From contig CM043962.1 in assembly GCA_014529385.2 (NCBI GenBank), positions 46,607,098-46,671,097 of the forward strand: 64,000 nucleotides of DNA, given 5' to 3'. The notes beneath the pieces were generated by a model, which had not been told where the DNA came from, did not search any database, and saw only the letters and a list, made by a program, of their open reading frames with translations. Made by a program: the position numbers and the translations under genes. Source of the stretch: Adiantum capillus-veneris. Its lineage: Eukaryota; Streptophyta; Polypodiopsida; Polypodiales; Pteridaceae. Numbering within the stretch: the first letter of the stretch is position 1; the number at the start of each line of letters is the position of its first letter. Of this stretch, positions 21,620 to 32,150 are shown piece after piece.

Positions 21620-22080
21620 AAAGTTTGTACTAAGGTTGCATAACTTCTTAAGAATGTTGGATAATTTTGCCCTTGATGAAGAGAATTGTGCTACTTCTTG
21701 GTTGTATTGCAAAGAATTATTGGCAATTGGGCAATGTACTGGGATATCATAGATACATCGTCCTTACTATCCTTGTCCAAAGTGGCCAAGATTTTGACCC
21801 AGTCATTAAAAGAAAGCATGTGTAAAATAGAAAACTTTTTCCGAAGCTAATGCCAATTCAAAAATAAGTTGTAATGCTTCCAAGCTGCTCATACATCATA
21901 GGACAAGGGAAGCTGCCACACAGAAAGAGGTTCAAAAGCTAACTCCAGGCATTGGGAAAGTGAAAGGGCCTGTAACAAATGTTTTGATGAGTTAGAAGGA
22001 GATTACTTGGGATAAGAAACTACAATGTGTTTGGCTTTTCAAGCAAGAAAGGGCCTAGATCTAGGGGCAAGGGCTCTTTT
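21620..22080 (-). pseudogene. Penelope-like element, N-terminal part
   Basis: Past the nested insertions, minus-strand translation again gives protein-like sequence with few stops (for example FNDWVKILATLDKDSKDD near 21780-21830 and ISQYIAQLPIILCN near 21700-21750). Its position and orientation make it the likely upstream part of the element interrupted at 17319. I cannot match it to a named domain, so the link rests on synteny across the AAAGT duplication. Confidence 0.4.
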
Positions 22081-22464
22081 TGAGGGATGGTCATTTCAAT
22101 AACTTCTAATTTGTTCTAAAATTCTTGCATGTTTCTCCGAGTCCTAGATGATTCTCATGCAAGTAGTCATTTTATATTGAGTGTGATCCTGAAAGAATAT
22201 ATAAAATCAAGGTTAGTAGCCGTGGATAACCCTACAACCTTAAAATCGACAAAGTCGAGAGACTATGATAGCCGTGAGTCGGAATCCAAAATTATAGTCT
22301 AAGAGGGACCACCTAACACCAGCCAACCTAAACAAGAATTATAGACAATGGGTCCAACTAAGTCCTATAATCCACACAAATCTCTAAAGCCAGTGTTCTG
22401 GCTCTCTCAGAAAACTAGGCGAGCCTTGTGTATAGGACGTGTGTGTAGCCGTTTTATTTTAACA
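22081..22464. other. No recognisable gene
   Basis: Unique-looking sequence; no ORF, repeat or motif that I can support. Confidence 0.5.
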
Positions 22465-22977
22465 CTAGTTCTGTAATTGGACACTAAAGTGTCTTGTTTT
22501 CCTACGAGGTTTTGGCAATTTATTTGTTAAGCTAGAAAGAAGTTTTTTACACCTTGCTTCTACCACAGGTTGGTTATGAGGGGAAAGAAAACATTGGATT
22601 TTTCTCCATGTCAAAATACAAGCCCTATGGAGAGAATTGTGGTAATTTCTAAGTCGTAATTTTTGTAAAATTTCAAGCTGTTTTGCCAAAAAAATCATAA
22701 AATTCTTATATCTGTGTCTTGTTTTCCTACGAGGTTTTGGCAATTTATTTGTTAAGCTAGAAAGAAGTTTTTTACACGTTGCTTCTACCACAGGTTGGTT
22801 ATGAGGGGAAAGAAAACATTGGATTTTTCTCCATGTCAAAAGACAAGCCCTATGGAGAGAATTGTGGTAATTTCTAAGTCGTAATTTTTGTAAAATTTCA
22901 AGCTGTTTTGCCAAAAAAATCATAAAATTCTTATATCTTTTTGTAGAGGTGAGCTTTTTTATGTTTTTAAAAGCCAA
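22465..22977 (-). CDS. ORF with two 75-residue direct repeats
   Basis: A 170-residue frame I do not recognise. It consists mainly of two nearly identical 75-residue blocks, each starting RYKNFMIFLAKQLEIL and ending KLPKPRRKTRH, produced by a 225-bp tandem duplication. The blocks are basic (K/R-rich) and differ at only two or three residues. The duplication is in frame, so the ORF stays open. It may be part of an old transposon protein; further minus-strand fragments follow upstream at 23180-23531. Confidence 0.35.
   Translation of the reverse strand: MAFKNIKKLTSTKRYKNFMIFLAKQLEILQKLRLRNYHNSLHRACLLTWRKIQCFLSPHNQPVVEATCKKLLSSLTNKLPKPRRKTRHRYKNFMIFLAKQLEILQKLRLRNYHNSLHRACILTWRKIQCFLSPHNQPVVEARCKKLLSSLTNKLPKPRRKTRHFSVQLQN
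22489..22938 (-). repeat. 225-bp tandem duplication
   Basis: GTCTTGTTTTCCTACGAGG starts at 22491 and again at 22716. The copies (about 22489-22713 and 22714-22938) differ by very few bases, so the event is recent. Confidence 0.93.
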
Positions 22978-24587
22978 GTGCTAGTACTTAGTGTTACAAG
23001 ACAAATGACCTTCAAGGAATAGTTTCAAATTTGATTGCAAGTTATAAATATAATTTCATACTTGAGCACGTCCTGACTAAGAGAATAATTTTGGCCTTTT
23101 AAAGGTCCTCTCATGGAATTGGGGTTACTCTAGTGCAATTTGACAACATCAAATGACTTTATATGTTAAAACCAAAAAACTATGTATTTTTTCGGCTTCC
23201 TAACTTACTTAAATCTTGTCGCTTACACCCAATCTTAAAATTTTGATTGTGCAAAAACTCTTGAAAATCTTTACTCCTCCACAATAACATTGAAACCAAG
23301 GTTTTAGGTATCCAACTTGTATTCATACCATGCACTTTAATACATTTAGTTGATATGTGTGTAAAGTTTGAAGTTATTTGAGGTTTTGAATACTTGTGTC
23401 TCAAGAATTAAAATATCAAAAGTTTTGCATGCGAAGTTTTGAATATTTAAGATCATCCAAAAATTGTTTCTTACCAAATCACTGCTACTTGCCACCTTGA
23501 GTCTTATTGGAGAGGGTAAGCAATGTATCACTTTCTAAAACTCAAAAACACATCAAAAGAATATTTTTTCTATGCATACAACGATATGCTTGAAATAGCC
23601 ATATCAAACACGTAGAACTTCCCATTATTTTATATACTCTTAAGTAAATTCTTTTACACATGAAACTTGCAATTATCTATAGCACAATTGTAGAAAAGTT
23701 GTGTACAATTTTTTACAAGGTCCCTTCATTTTTTCTTGCACTTATAACGTTGATTTCTTCAAAGTATCAATCGCAGTTTTATGGGGGTCCACTTGATGAG
23801 TATATTTCTTGATCATGATAGCTTCTAAAATGCAATGTTATACTTTTCAAAGACTCTCTAGCTAACATATCTAAGCATATCAAGAGGGTTTTCTTAAATA
23901 CACCATCTGATGCAAGTAGAATTTAATCTAAATTTGTAAAAAAAGGACACTTACGTGTCCTGTTTTGGTACCAAACTAGTGTTAATAAATAAACACAAAT
24001 GAAAATAAACGTTCAAAAGACAACTAACTTTAAGCAAGTGACCAGGTGTAGCACAAAAACAACTCAGTTCTATAATTATTTTTGTACAAAGCTATAAGAA
24101 TGAGGTCTCATTCTAGTTGGCTACATAAGGAGTCCTTAGTAAAGGGTGGATTTTTGGGTGCAAATTTGGACCATTGGACTTTTTTTTAAATGAATGCCAC
24201 ATAACAAGCTACTGATAATTTTAATTTATTGGTCTGCAGAAGACCATAGTGAGGTGGGTGGATTTTGGGTGCAAATTGTGGACCGTGGATGTAAGTCGAT
24301 CAAATGGAGGACACGTATACAATTGCTTGTTTTTTAATATTTTTTTTAGATTTTTGTGAAAGGTGTTGACATTTGTGTACCTCTTTCTTTAAAGAGAACC
24401 ATTGAAAATTGGGTCACACAAAGTCTTTTTCGTCCTCTTCCACTTTTTTTTGGCTTTCTAAAAGAAACCCTTAGTGTTGTGTTGGATTAGGGAGACTCCT
24501 TTCATTTCACATCCTGACAACATGACAACATAGAGACTTACCTATCATTTCACATCATGACATGTTTTACTTTTCTTGAATTCTATT

Positions 24588-24722
24588 GTTTTAGAATGCT
24601 AAAGTGAAGCTTCACCTTGCATAAAATTTAGTAAATTTTACACACACACACACACACGTCTTTTTTGCATTCTATTGTTTTAGAATGCTAAAGTGAAGCT
24701 TCACTTTGCATAATGCTAATAA
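24588..24722 (+). repeat. Tandem duplication, unit about 65-70 bp
   Basis: TCTATTGTTTTAGAATGCTA plus AAGTGAAGCTTCAC occurs twice (near 24592 and 24663), separated by a CA microsatellite. Confidence 0.85.
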
Positions 24723-24947
24723 ATTCTATACACACATATATAAATTAATTAGTTCTTTTTATTTCACCTTTCATTTCACAACTTCACATGGCTTTACATT
24801 TCTTGCATTTTATAGCTTGATTCAAGTCAGTGTTAACGTTCGAGAAAGTCTCTTTTATTAAACGGCTACTGATCGAGTTTCTTGAAAAAAAAGGAATCAT
24901 GTCCTTTCAATTGAAGTTTCCAAAGCTACATTCATTGGCTTTCTAAA

Positions 24948-25092
24948 AGAACTTCAACTTAAAAGGCTTTAGGATTTAGGAACCTTCAACTTGCAAAGAT
25001 TTAGGGGTAAGGGAACTTCAACTTAAAAGGCTTTAGGATTTAGGAACCTTCAACTTGCACATATTTAGGGGTAAGGGAGATTCAACTTGCAC
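24948..25092 (+). repeat. Tandem repeat, period about 71 bp
   Basis: AACTTCAACTTAAAAGGCTT, the block TTTAGGAACCTTCAACTTGC and ATTTAGGGGTAAGGG repeat twice, with a partial third copy ending GATTCAACTTGCACAATGC. Confidence 0.88.
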
Positions 25093-25352
25093 AATGCAAG
25101 AACCTTGGATAGCATGAGTCGTAAACCTCATTCAAGGGTAGACTCACTCTGCAGTAGCAACAAGTAAGACTACAATGGCCATTGGGCAACCACAACCTTT
25201 GTGACAAGCATGTGGGTGACAGGCATGTGGGTGACAATGTGACCAAGCACAAAGTGAGTCCACAAAGTCTCTCATCGATTCATCGGACTAAAGGAATGGA
25301 TCACCAAAGACTTAAGTACTTCATGACGTAGACCAAGCTCTTCGACAAACAA

Positions 25353-25871
25353 ATGAGGTGGGCAAATTTCCTTTTGCAATTTCATTTTCATATTTCTCAC
25401 AATGCTAACAAGCATAATCAAGTAGCCGATGCACTCTCAAGACGACCGAGAGTGAATGCGATATTCATAGCAACTCACAATGATCTATCTTCTATGATAA
25501 ATGAGTACGTTATCAATCTCGATTTTAGAGATGTGATTTCAGCCCTTGCACTAGGGAAGAAGGAAGAACCATTTACCCTACAAGATGGTTATTTTCTCTA
25601 CGGTAATAGACTATGCGTTACTAACTCACTACATGAGAAAGTAATGTATGAATCTTGTGCTCCTCCTTATGTGGGGCATAGAGGGATTCAGTCTACCCTA
25701 AAAGGGATAGAAACATATTTCTATTGGCCTGCCATAAAAGCAAACATACAAGAGTATGTTTCAAAATGTGTGGTATGCCAAAAGACGAAATTTGATAGAG
25801 GGAAGCAACCTGGATTGCTTCAACCGTTGCCAATCCCTAATTCACAATGGGAGAGCATATCCATGGATTAA
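25353..25871 (+). pseudogene. Ty3-gypsy RNase H end and integrase N-terminus
   Basis: The 172-residue frame opens near the end of RNase H (NKHNQVADALSRR, residues about 19-31) and runs through the integrase zinc-binding domain (GHRGIQSTLKGIETYFYWP and CVVCQKTK near 112-147) into the start of the integrase core (QWESISMD at the end). The first His of the H-H-C-C finger is missing: the sequence reads YESCAPPYVGH where relatives have an H. A stop TAA at 25869 cuts the core at the first catalytic Asp. It is the central part of a decayed gypsy polyprotein. Confidence 0.88.
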
Positions 25872-26251
25872 ATCTTTGGATTTCCCAAGTCTATCCATGG
25901 GAATACGGGAGTAGACAGGTTTAGCGAACAAGCACATTTTGTACCTGTCAAAAAGACTATCAAGGCCCATGAAATGGCAACTCTTTTTATATCACAAATC
26001 TTCAAGTACCACGGCTGCCAATGTCCATAGTGTCGTATAGACATCCTAAAATGACCAGTAACTTCTGGAAGGGTCTCTTTGAGAGTTTAGGTACAAGGCT
26101 AAACTTCTCTTCGGCTTATCATCCCCAAACAGATGGCCAAAGTGAAATAGCTAACCTAACAATTCTTGATCTACTAAAAGCTCATTTGGTGCTTGAGAGC
26201 CTTAACTGTCGTAAGCATGTCTGCACCTTAGTCCGTATCAATCTTCCATAG
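25872..26251 (+). pseudogene. Ty3-gypsy integrase core remnant
   Basis: Continues the preceding fragment in other frames. Protein-like sequence resumes with the segment between the catalytic residues (TVKKTIKAHEMATLF-like, about 25945-25985), then the 76-residue frame 26021-26251. That frame reads VSYRHPKMTSNFWKGLFESL, where intact integrases have D-R-D-P; the second catalytic Asp is lost. It then reads FSSAYHPQTDGQSEIAN, which retains the catalytic Glu. Function is gone. Confidence 0.82.
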
Positions 26252-26380
26252 TAGAATGACAAACTCTACTTGGTGTTTAAGAGACGTCGTCCCCACAAAC
26301 ATGATTCTAAGCATGCATACTTATTAACATTTGTGCACAATAAGAAAAAACTTTGTCCATTTAAACATATTTACATTTGC

Positions 26381-26698
26381 TTACTCTAGGGAATCATTGT
26401 AAGCATTGACAAGGTTTAGGTTATCCTTTAATTGTATGCCTTGCATCCATCTAGCATCTTCAAAAGGATAATTTTTAAACTCAATAAGATATCGTCGGAT
26501 AGTCTTACCACCTTGTAATACCTTGTCTTCATGTCGGAGAATGGACTCGGAATGCAACACCTCTTCTTGGTCCTCGATCTCCGGTGGGTCTTCAATAATT
26601 GCTTCTTGAGGTGGCTCTCCTTTGTAAGGCTTTAGTAGGCTCACGTGGAAAGCATTGTGTATGAGCCAATGGCTGGTCAACTTGAGTTGATAGGCCAT
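26381..26698 (-). pseudogene. Chromovirus integrase C-terminus with chromodomain
   Basis: A 105-residue minus-strand frame. It starts with the end of the integrase (LKLTSHWLIHNAFHVSLLKP), passes an acidic linker and ends in a chromodomain (ILRHEDKVLQGGKTIRRYL then IEFKNYPFEDARW) with the aromatic positions Y, F and W in place. Chromodomains target Ty3-gypsy chromoviruses to particular chromatin. It faces the plus-strand integrase fragment only 130 bp away, so two gypsy pieces lie head to head, either by inversion or as separate insertions. Confidence 0.85.
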
Positions 26699-27701
26699 AT
26701 CAATAGTGTTGTAGGGTAAAATAGGGATCCTCTACCCACTAGCAAACGGACTAATGACTAGGCTTTGTCTTCTCTACCTCATAGTCAAGGAAGACTATGA
26801 TTTCAAGAGAGAGGTAATGTCATAAAGACTAATATATAATACTCCCAAATGATTTTCTCATGTTAAACTGATCATTTAATATGGGGAAGTACCAGGGGAG
26901 TAAAAGCTACAATATTGGTAAGGCGGACAGACTGGTCTCTGTCAGGGATCCAAAGGAGGGCAAATAGGGATCCAAAGGGGGACAATCTGCAAAAGATAAA
27001 TATGTTTCAATGGGGCTTAAAAGACCTAAGGTTCATCTCCATTAAGACTTCCATAGGCTAAGGTTCCAAAAATTAATTCATTTATCCAATGGCCAAAGCA
27101 AGGGGAAAATTGTATGGTCATGGGAAGACTAAAAAGTCTTCTCACATCCCTAGGAAGGAGGGGGCGAGCCCTTTTAGTAGGGGATGAGAGAGAAACACAC
27201 ACACACACACACTCTCCAAAGCTCCCGCTTTACACAAAGAAAATACTGGACACATGTCAGGCTCCTAGCCTAGTTACGCCCAATCTCCCCTCAAATCCTA
27301 TTGGATGGCCATAGAGGTGGACCAATGAGAATTAGGCTAGAGTAAAGTTAGTCTAATCAATATAAGAAATGCTTGATAAAAGAACCAATAGAAATTAAGC
27401 TCCCTAGAAGACTAGTGGATAGTCTACCAAGGGGTCCAATGAGCATCCAACAACCCAATGGCTTGCCTGATTCCTATAGGCTAGAAGACTAAGAGGTCCA
27501 ATGAGAGTTTAATTGAATTATTTAATTACCTAAAGCTCTCACAAAAGGGGAAAGGGGGACACTTGTCAAAAGGCTATCTATTATGTTTCTAATTTGTGAT
27601 TGGCTAAGCTTTACAAGAGCCAATGGGATGCCAACATGAGCAAATAGCAAGAGGGGTCGACCAAGATGAGAGAGAGGGCTGCATTTTACTCTAACACAAT
27701 G

Positions 27702-27777
<76 letters not shown>

Positions 27778-28516
27778 CTCATGTCTGCAAGAAGAACTCC
27801 ATCTCCTTCTCCAAGCATTGAGAAGTAGAGGCCAACACCAACAACTCTTGGCTATGGAATGCAAATCCAACCAAGAGCCAAGCTTCAATGGCATGCTCAT
27901 CTCCTCTACCATGCTAATTACTAAGCTAAGCTATGCTATTAGAGTGATTATGTGAGGAGAATACTTCTTTCTTGTAAGATACATCTTTTTCCTCTCAATC
28001 TATCCTCATTCCCTGCTAGCTCTCACCATTTTTGAAGGTGTGGGAGGTTTTGGGACTGAGGCTAGGGACACTAGGTGTTTTTTTCAAGCATAATTTGGTG
28101 CATGAAGCTTCCATCTCATTACACCAACTAGTTTTATCAAGGAACACAAAAATTGTATTGTACAAAAGTCTCCTTTGATGGGAGAAGCTATAATACAAAG
28201 CCTTTATGGAGGGGGGGACCGGCTCCATGTAAATCCGGTCCTCAATTTTTGTCAATTGTTCTATTTCTCTCTCTTTTCAAGTATTGTCAATGCCAAATTA
28301 GCTAGGTGTAAATTACTATGTTGCTTTCTCAAATTAAGTACTCTCTCTATGCTCATTAGGAACTTGTTCTTAATGAAATGCTCACTACGTTATCAATTTT
28401 TGCTACACACAAGTTACTAGTGCATTAAATGTTACAAATAGACTCTGTCCAGGAGGGGGCAATTGTAAGAGTGACTGCCTTGGAAATTATATACCGCAAA
28501 CATCATAGTTATGGGA
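26699..28516. other. Intergenic, repeat-derived sequence
   Basis: No coding similarity. The duplicated phrase GGGATCCAAAGG-GGG-CAA lies near 26946-26985, a short (CA)n near 27194-27212 and a long (CA)n at 27704-27776. Several A-rich direct repeats with CCAATGAGA (near 27325, 27440 and 27505) suggest old tandem duplication. Confidence 0.55.
27704..27776 (+). repeat. (CA)n microsatellite, about 73 bp
   Basis: About 36 uninterrupted CA units. Confidence 0.97.
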
Positions 28517-28640
28517 TGTTGTTGAGATCAGCCCAACTTGGGCGGCCTAATCAATGTGAATGAGGTGCAAAATCTATATATGGCCTAAAAACCTAATGAG
28601 TAAGCTCTCTTTCATTTTTGTGGAATTTGTGAAACCTTAT

Positions 28641-28690
<50 letters not shown>
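28641..28690 (+). repeat. (CT)n microsatellite inside the left LTR
   Basis: About 25 CT units; the right LTR has a shorter CT tract at the same place (29862-29878), so the tract expanded or shrank after insertion. Confidence 0.95.
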
Positions 28691-28695
<5 letters not shown>

Positions 28696-28772
28696 CTCTC
28701 TCTCTTGTCTGGTCGCTCTCCTTGCCATGTCTATGAGAGACTCAGTTCGCTTCCTCCTGCAGGCTCTACGAG

Positions 28773-28784
28773 TGGTACCAGAGC
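28773..28784 (+). promoter_or_regulatory. Variant primer binding site
   Basis: TGGTACCAGAGC, differing by one base (C for T) from the Met-tRNA site used by the copia elements in this window. Confidence 0.65.
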
Positions 28785-29956
28785 ACTTGGTGGTGTTCTT
28801 GGAAAGTTGAGGTTGCGATAGCAACTACTATTGGTGGGCGTACCTCTCAAAACACTCTCTATTGGTGGTGCAAGAAAACCCCACACGATGTCACTAGTCA
28901 TTGTCTAAGGCAAGCAAAGCCCAGGCAGGTCGAGCAAGGAGGTGGGTGTTCTAAAACGCCACTCAGGAGGTGCCTGAGAGAGCTGAGGCGTGGAGATCAC
29001 ATGCGGAATTCTTGGGGCAGCATATCAAGACACCCTCACTAATGATGGCAAGGTGAGATTCCTAGGGGGCGTAGACAAATCAATAGCCTCTCCAAATGCA
29101 TCATAATTGCATGTGATTAGGGGTGTACGTGTCTGTGCATTATGAAATGTAGGATGTTTAGCAAATCAATGACAAAGCTCTCTACATGTCAAAACACAGT
29201 TGCAGAGTCGGTAGAGCTCAAGGCTGCTGGAAAGGGAACCACACACTCACCACGCAATGACATCATCGATGACAATTCACGACCACATTTGCAACTCAGG
29301 TTTTTTTTTGTTTTGGTGATTTGTGGAGTCCTAATTATCAAAATGGATTTATTTTATCTTAGAGCATGTTCACATCAGTGTAATGACAAAAAATGATCGT
29401 ATCTATGATGATGTATATCATTCTTGATGATTTATGATGATAAATTAACCCATCAAACCATTCTCTTATGATTATGAAGATATTCTTGTAAAGGGATTAG
29501 ACACTATCCGGGTGAAAGAAAAAAAAGGTGACGTCGGAGATAAGGCCTTTCCCATGACGACCCATGGATCGAACTACCTTGTGAGCATAGGATAAGTACT
29601 CTTGTGAACCATGTGTGATGAATCGGTCATAAGAACCACCATGATGTATCAAGCACTACACCTAGATGTATCAGTAGTTCCTAAGATTACACTTATGACA
29701 ATGATTATGCCAAGTTTGGCTGAAGGGGGTGGGGTTAGTCCCCAACTTGGGCTACCTAATCATTGTGAATGAGGTACAAAATCTATATATGGCTTAGAAA
29801 CCTAATGAGTAAGCTCTCTTTCATTTTTGTGGAATTCGTGCAACCTTATCTCTTCTCTGCCTCTCTCTCTCTCTCTCTTGTCTTCTCTCTCTAGTTTGGT
29901 CGCTCTCCTTGCTATGTCTGTGAGAGACTCAGTTCGCTTCCTCCTACAGGCTCTAA

Positions 29957-31060
29957 AGACGTCAATGCTTAAGATGCAAGTAGCAAACCTGTTTTGGGAT
30001 AGGCTTGATAAGCCTCTTTTCACAATAGGATCCAATGACCCCTCGACAAAAGCTTGGTTAGCCATGTACGTGACTAGGACCTTGAGGTCATCCCAAAAAT
30101 CCCTGAAGAATTCAGTGGCTAGACCATCCCAGCCAAGGGACTTCTCCTTGCCAAGAGCTTGCAACGCAAGCGAGCATTCATCTTTAGAAAAATGCCATCT
30201 CAAGACAATGGGCGTCAGGCACAAAAAATTTCCTATTGACACTCTCAAGCAAGGTCGCTCTGGCTTCATCCACTTCCTGAGAGCGGGTCTCTGACTCACT
30301 AACGATTTGGCTTAGATGATCAAGCATTATCCTAGCCATTTCGTCTTGCTCGTGTGTAGCATTTCCATTCTCATCTGTGAGTGAGTGGATGGAGCCCCGA
30401 CTTTTCTTGATTTTCAAGGCCCTAAAAAAGATTTGTGGCATTAGGCTAGAGCAAAGTCTCCCTGGATATCAACCTCACCCTCCTCACCTCCTTGAGTTGC
30501 TGCTTGGCTAGGTTGGCTTTAGCTTCTAGTCACTTTTTGTGTTCGTCTTTGGCCCAATAGATTTTTTGGAAGTTAGACGAGCAACCTCCTCTTATATCTG
30601 CTTCCAATGCTCTTCTTGGGCCTTTTTCATCTGAGGGCCCGAGATTTTGATCTCTTTATGAATACTCTAAGCAAAGAGGTCCCAAGATTTAGGTTTTTCC
30701 AAAGTAATATCTTTATTGAGTTTACTCAAAGCTTTGTTGGTAAGCCTTCTAAACAGAGGGTCTTTGAATAGGTGTGCCACCATAACAAGTAACTTCTTAC
30801 TTCCTCTGGGGGCCTGCCCCTCCCCATTGTCTTTCCTGAGTTTCAAGGGTAAAATGGTATGACATGCTCTTCGTTGATAGCACCTTCATCTCTAGCAGCG
30901 ACAAGATCCAATTAGCTTGGTGAGAGCAGTAAGTTGGGACGTTGTGCATGAATACTGTAGGCTTGTGTACGTGAAGCCTTGCATGTTTTTCTAGGGACCC
31001 ATCTCCCACAAGTTCATCATAGCCCATTTCTCATAGAGACATACAACTACTTCTTGTACT
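29957..31060 (-). pseudogene. L1-like LINE fragment (pre-RT and RT N-terminus)
   Basis: Minus-strand fragments of a plant L1-type ORF2. About 31027-30800 looks like the region after the endonuclease; 30441-30184 reads RGSIHSLTDENGNATHEQDE, the usual S-I-x-x-L-x-D-x-x-G linker; and 30260-29960 reads LGKEKSLGWDGLATEFFRDF, the RT entry motif (G-K-x-K-S-P-G-x-D-G in family members, with Pro changed to Leu). The segment stops at the right LTR of the small LTR element and its remainder is not found on the other side, so it was truncated independently. Frameshifts separate the pieces. Confidence 0.8.
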
Positions 31061-31460
31061 TGATGGATGTCATTTTTTGAACATCATTATATAAGACATA
31101 TTTCACGTGGAGAATATGAGTCTCTAGGACTGACAATGGCACCCGTTATTTCAATTATGTGTCGTGACAAAGTCCCTAGGTGCTGGTAAAATCCGTTGAT
31201 TAGACCATTCTAAGCACATCATATTACAAACAATTTCAATGGCCTTTTTTTTTTGGATAGCTAGTAAAACTTGTTAAGTCTTTAAGTGTTGTTAAACAAC
31301 TTCAATAGATGGTTGTTTACACATGCAATTAAGTTATGCTCACGAGTATGCTGTATGGTTGATACCTACATGTGATTAATTTCCACATTCTATTATGGTC
31401 CAACTAAGTTTTCACGGTCTTACATAGTTAAAGGGGAAATAATTGCTAGGAAATAACATG
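31061..31460. other. No recognisable gene
   Basis: AT-rich sequence without supported features. Confidence 0.5.
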
Positions 31461-32150
31461 TAGCTAAATAGATATTTGAGTAGATTACTTAATGGAGAGA
31501 GATAGATTTCACACACAAGAGATTATAGAGTAGAGAGAGAGAGAGAGAGTACACACGATATACGTGGTTCACCCAATGTGGGCTACGTCCACGGGAAAGC
31601 AGCCACTCAATGGCTTTCGTACTTCAAAAGAAGAAGTAGTTTACAAAGGGATTATACCCTTAAGAGCTCCCGCCTTGCTTCACTCTCACCACCTCACACT
31701 CACCTTGTTGCATCAACTTCACACTATGAAAGGTGTGTAGAAATGGCCTCCTTTTATAGGCCAAAAGGGCTGCCCTCTCTCATGAGAGGCAGCCATGTGT
31801 AGCCGCCCTTGTGTAGATAAGTCGAAATCGGACCCTTCAATCCGCCCATGTGTGGCCGCCCTTGAGAAGACAAGTCTGCTTTTGAATTCGGCCACCAGCC
31901 ATTGGCCATTGACTTTCGACCACCGGCCACTGGCCAACCGGCCAACCGACCGGTCATTTTCAGACCACTTTCCGATCGCTGTCTGGCCATAATATTCCGG
32001 TGAAGGAAAAAAAAAGTATCGGGGGCTTCCGCCCCCGAGGCCCCTAAAGTTGCCCCTGAATTTTGGTCGTGAAAATTTTGGTTTTCGGCGAGTGATTTCC
32101 TTCATGCATGATGGTTCTCCTCATAATGGGGGCCTTACAAATGTGCGTTT
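31461..32150 (-). repeat. LTR-like sequence (limits uncertain)
   Basis: On the minus strand a TATA box (CCTATAAAAGG, 31750-31760) is followed downstream by a leader-like region containing the phrase CCCACATTGGGTGAACCACG (about 31565-31585), common in plant LTRs. Upstream lie GC-rich short repeats built on GGCCA and CCGGCCA (31890-31990). It could be a solo LTR. I could not find its partner or a target duplication. Confidence 0.4.

Larger units (their letters stand above)
22978..25352. other. AT-rich region with minus-strand ORF fragments and tandem repeats
   Basis: Minus-strand frames at 23180-23404 and 23346-23531 overlap in different registers and could be the upstream part of the ORF at 22465-22977, but I cannot assign a family. 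A (CA)n tract lies near 24640-24657. From about 24235 the motif AGACCATAGTGAGGTGGGTGG recalls, in complement, the module recurring at 6.9-10.8 kb. No intact gene is visible. Confidence 0.5.
28517..29956 (+). mobile_element. Small non-coding LTR element (TRIM/LARD-like)
   Basis: Two related blocks, about 28517-28770 and 29735-29956, share CCCAACTTGGG, GAGGT(G/A)CAAAATCTATATATGGC, CCTAATGAGTAAGCTCTC, a CT tract and GAGAGACTCAGTTCGCTTCC. A primer-type motif TGGTACCAGAGC (28773-28784, one base from the usual Met-tRNA site) follows the left block, and a purine tract GAAGGGGGTGGGG precedes the right one. This is the layout of an LTR element with about 950 bp of interior and no coding capacity. TATATATGG within the repeats may be the TATA box. 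The ends are approximate, and no target duplication was found. Confidence 0.68.

Noticed and set aside
27704-27776. Possible telomere- or centromere-related repeat
   Set aside because: It is a simple (CA)n microsatellite with no TTTAGGG units or satellite structure nearby.
29827-30294. A 155-residue plus-strand ORF
   Set aside because: It is the antisense shadow of the L1-like RT on the minus strand, which has the recognisable motifs.
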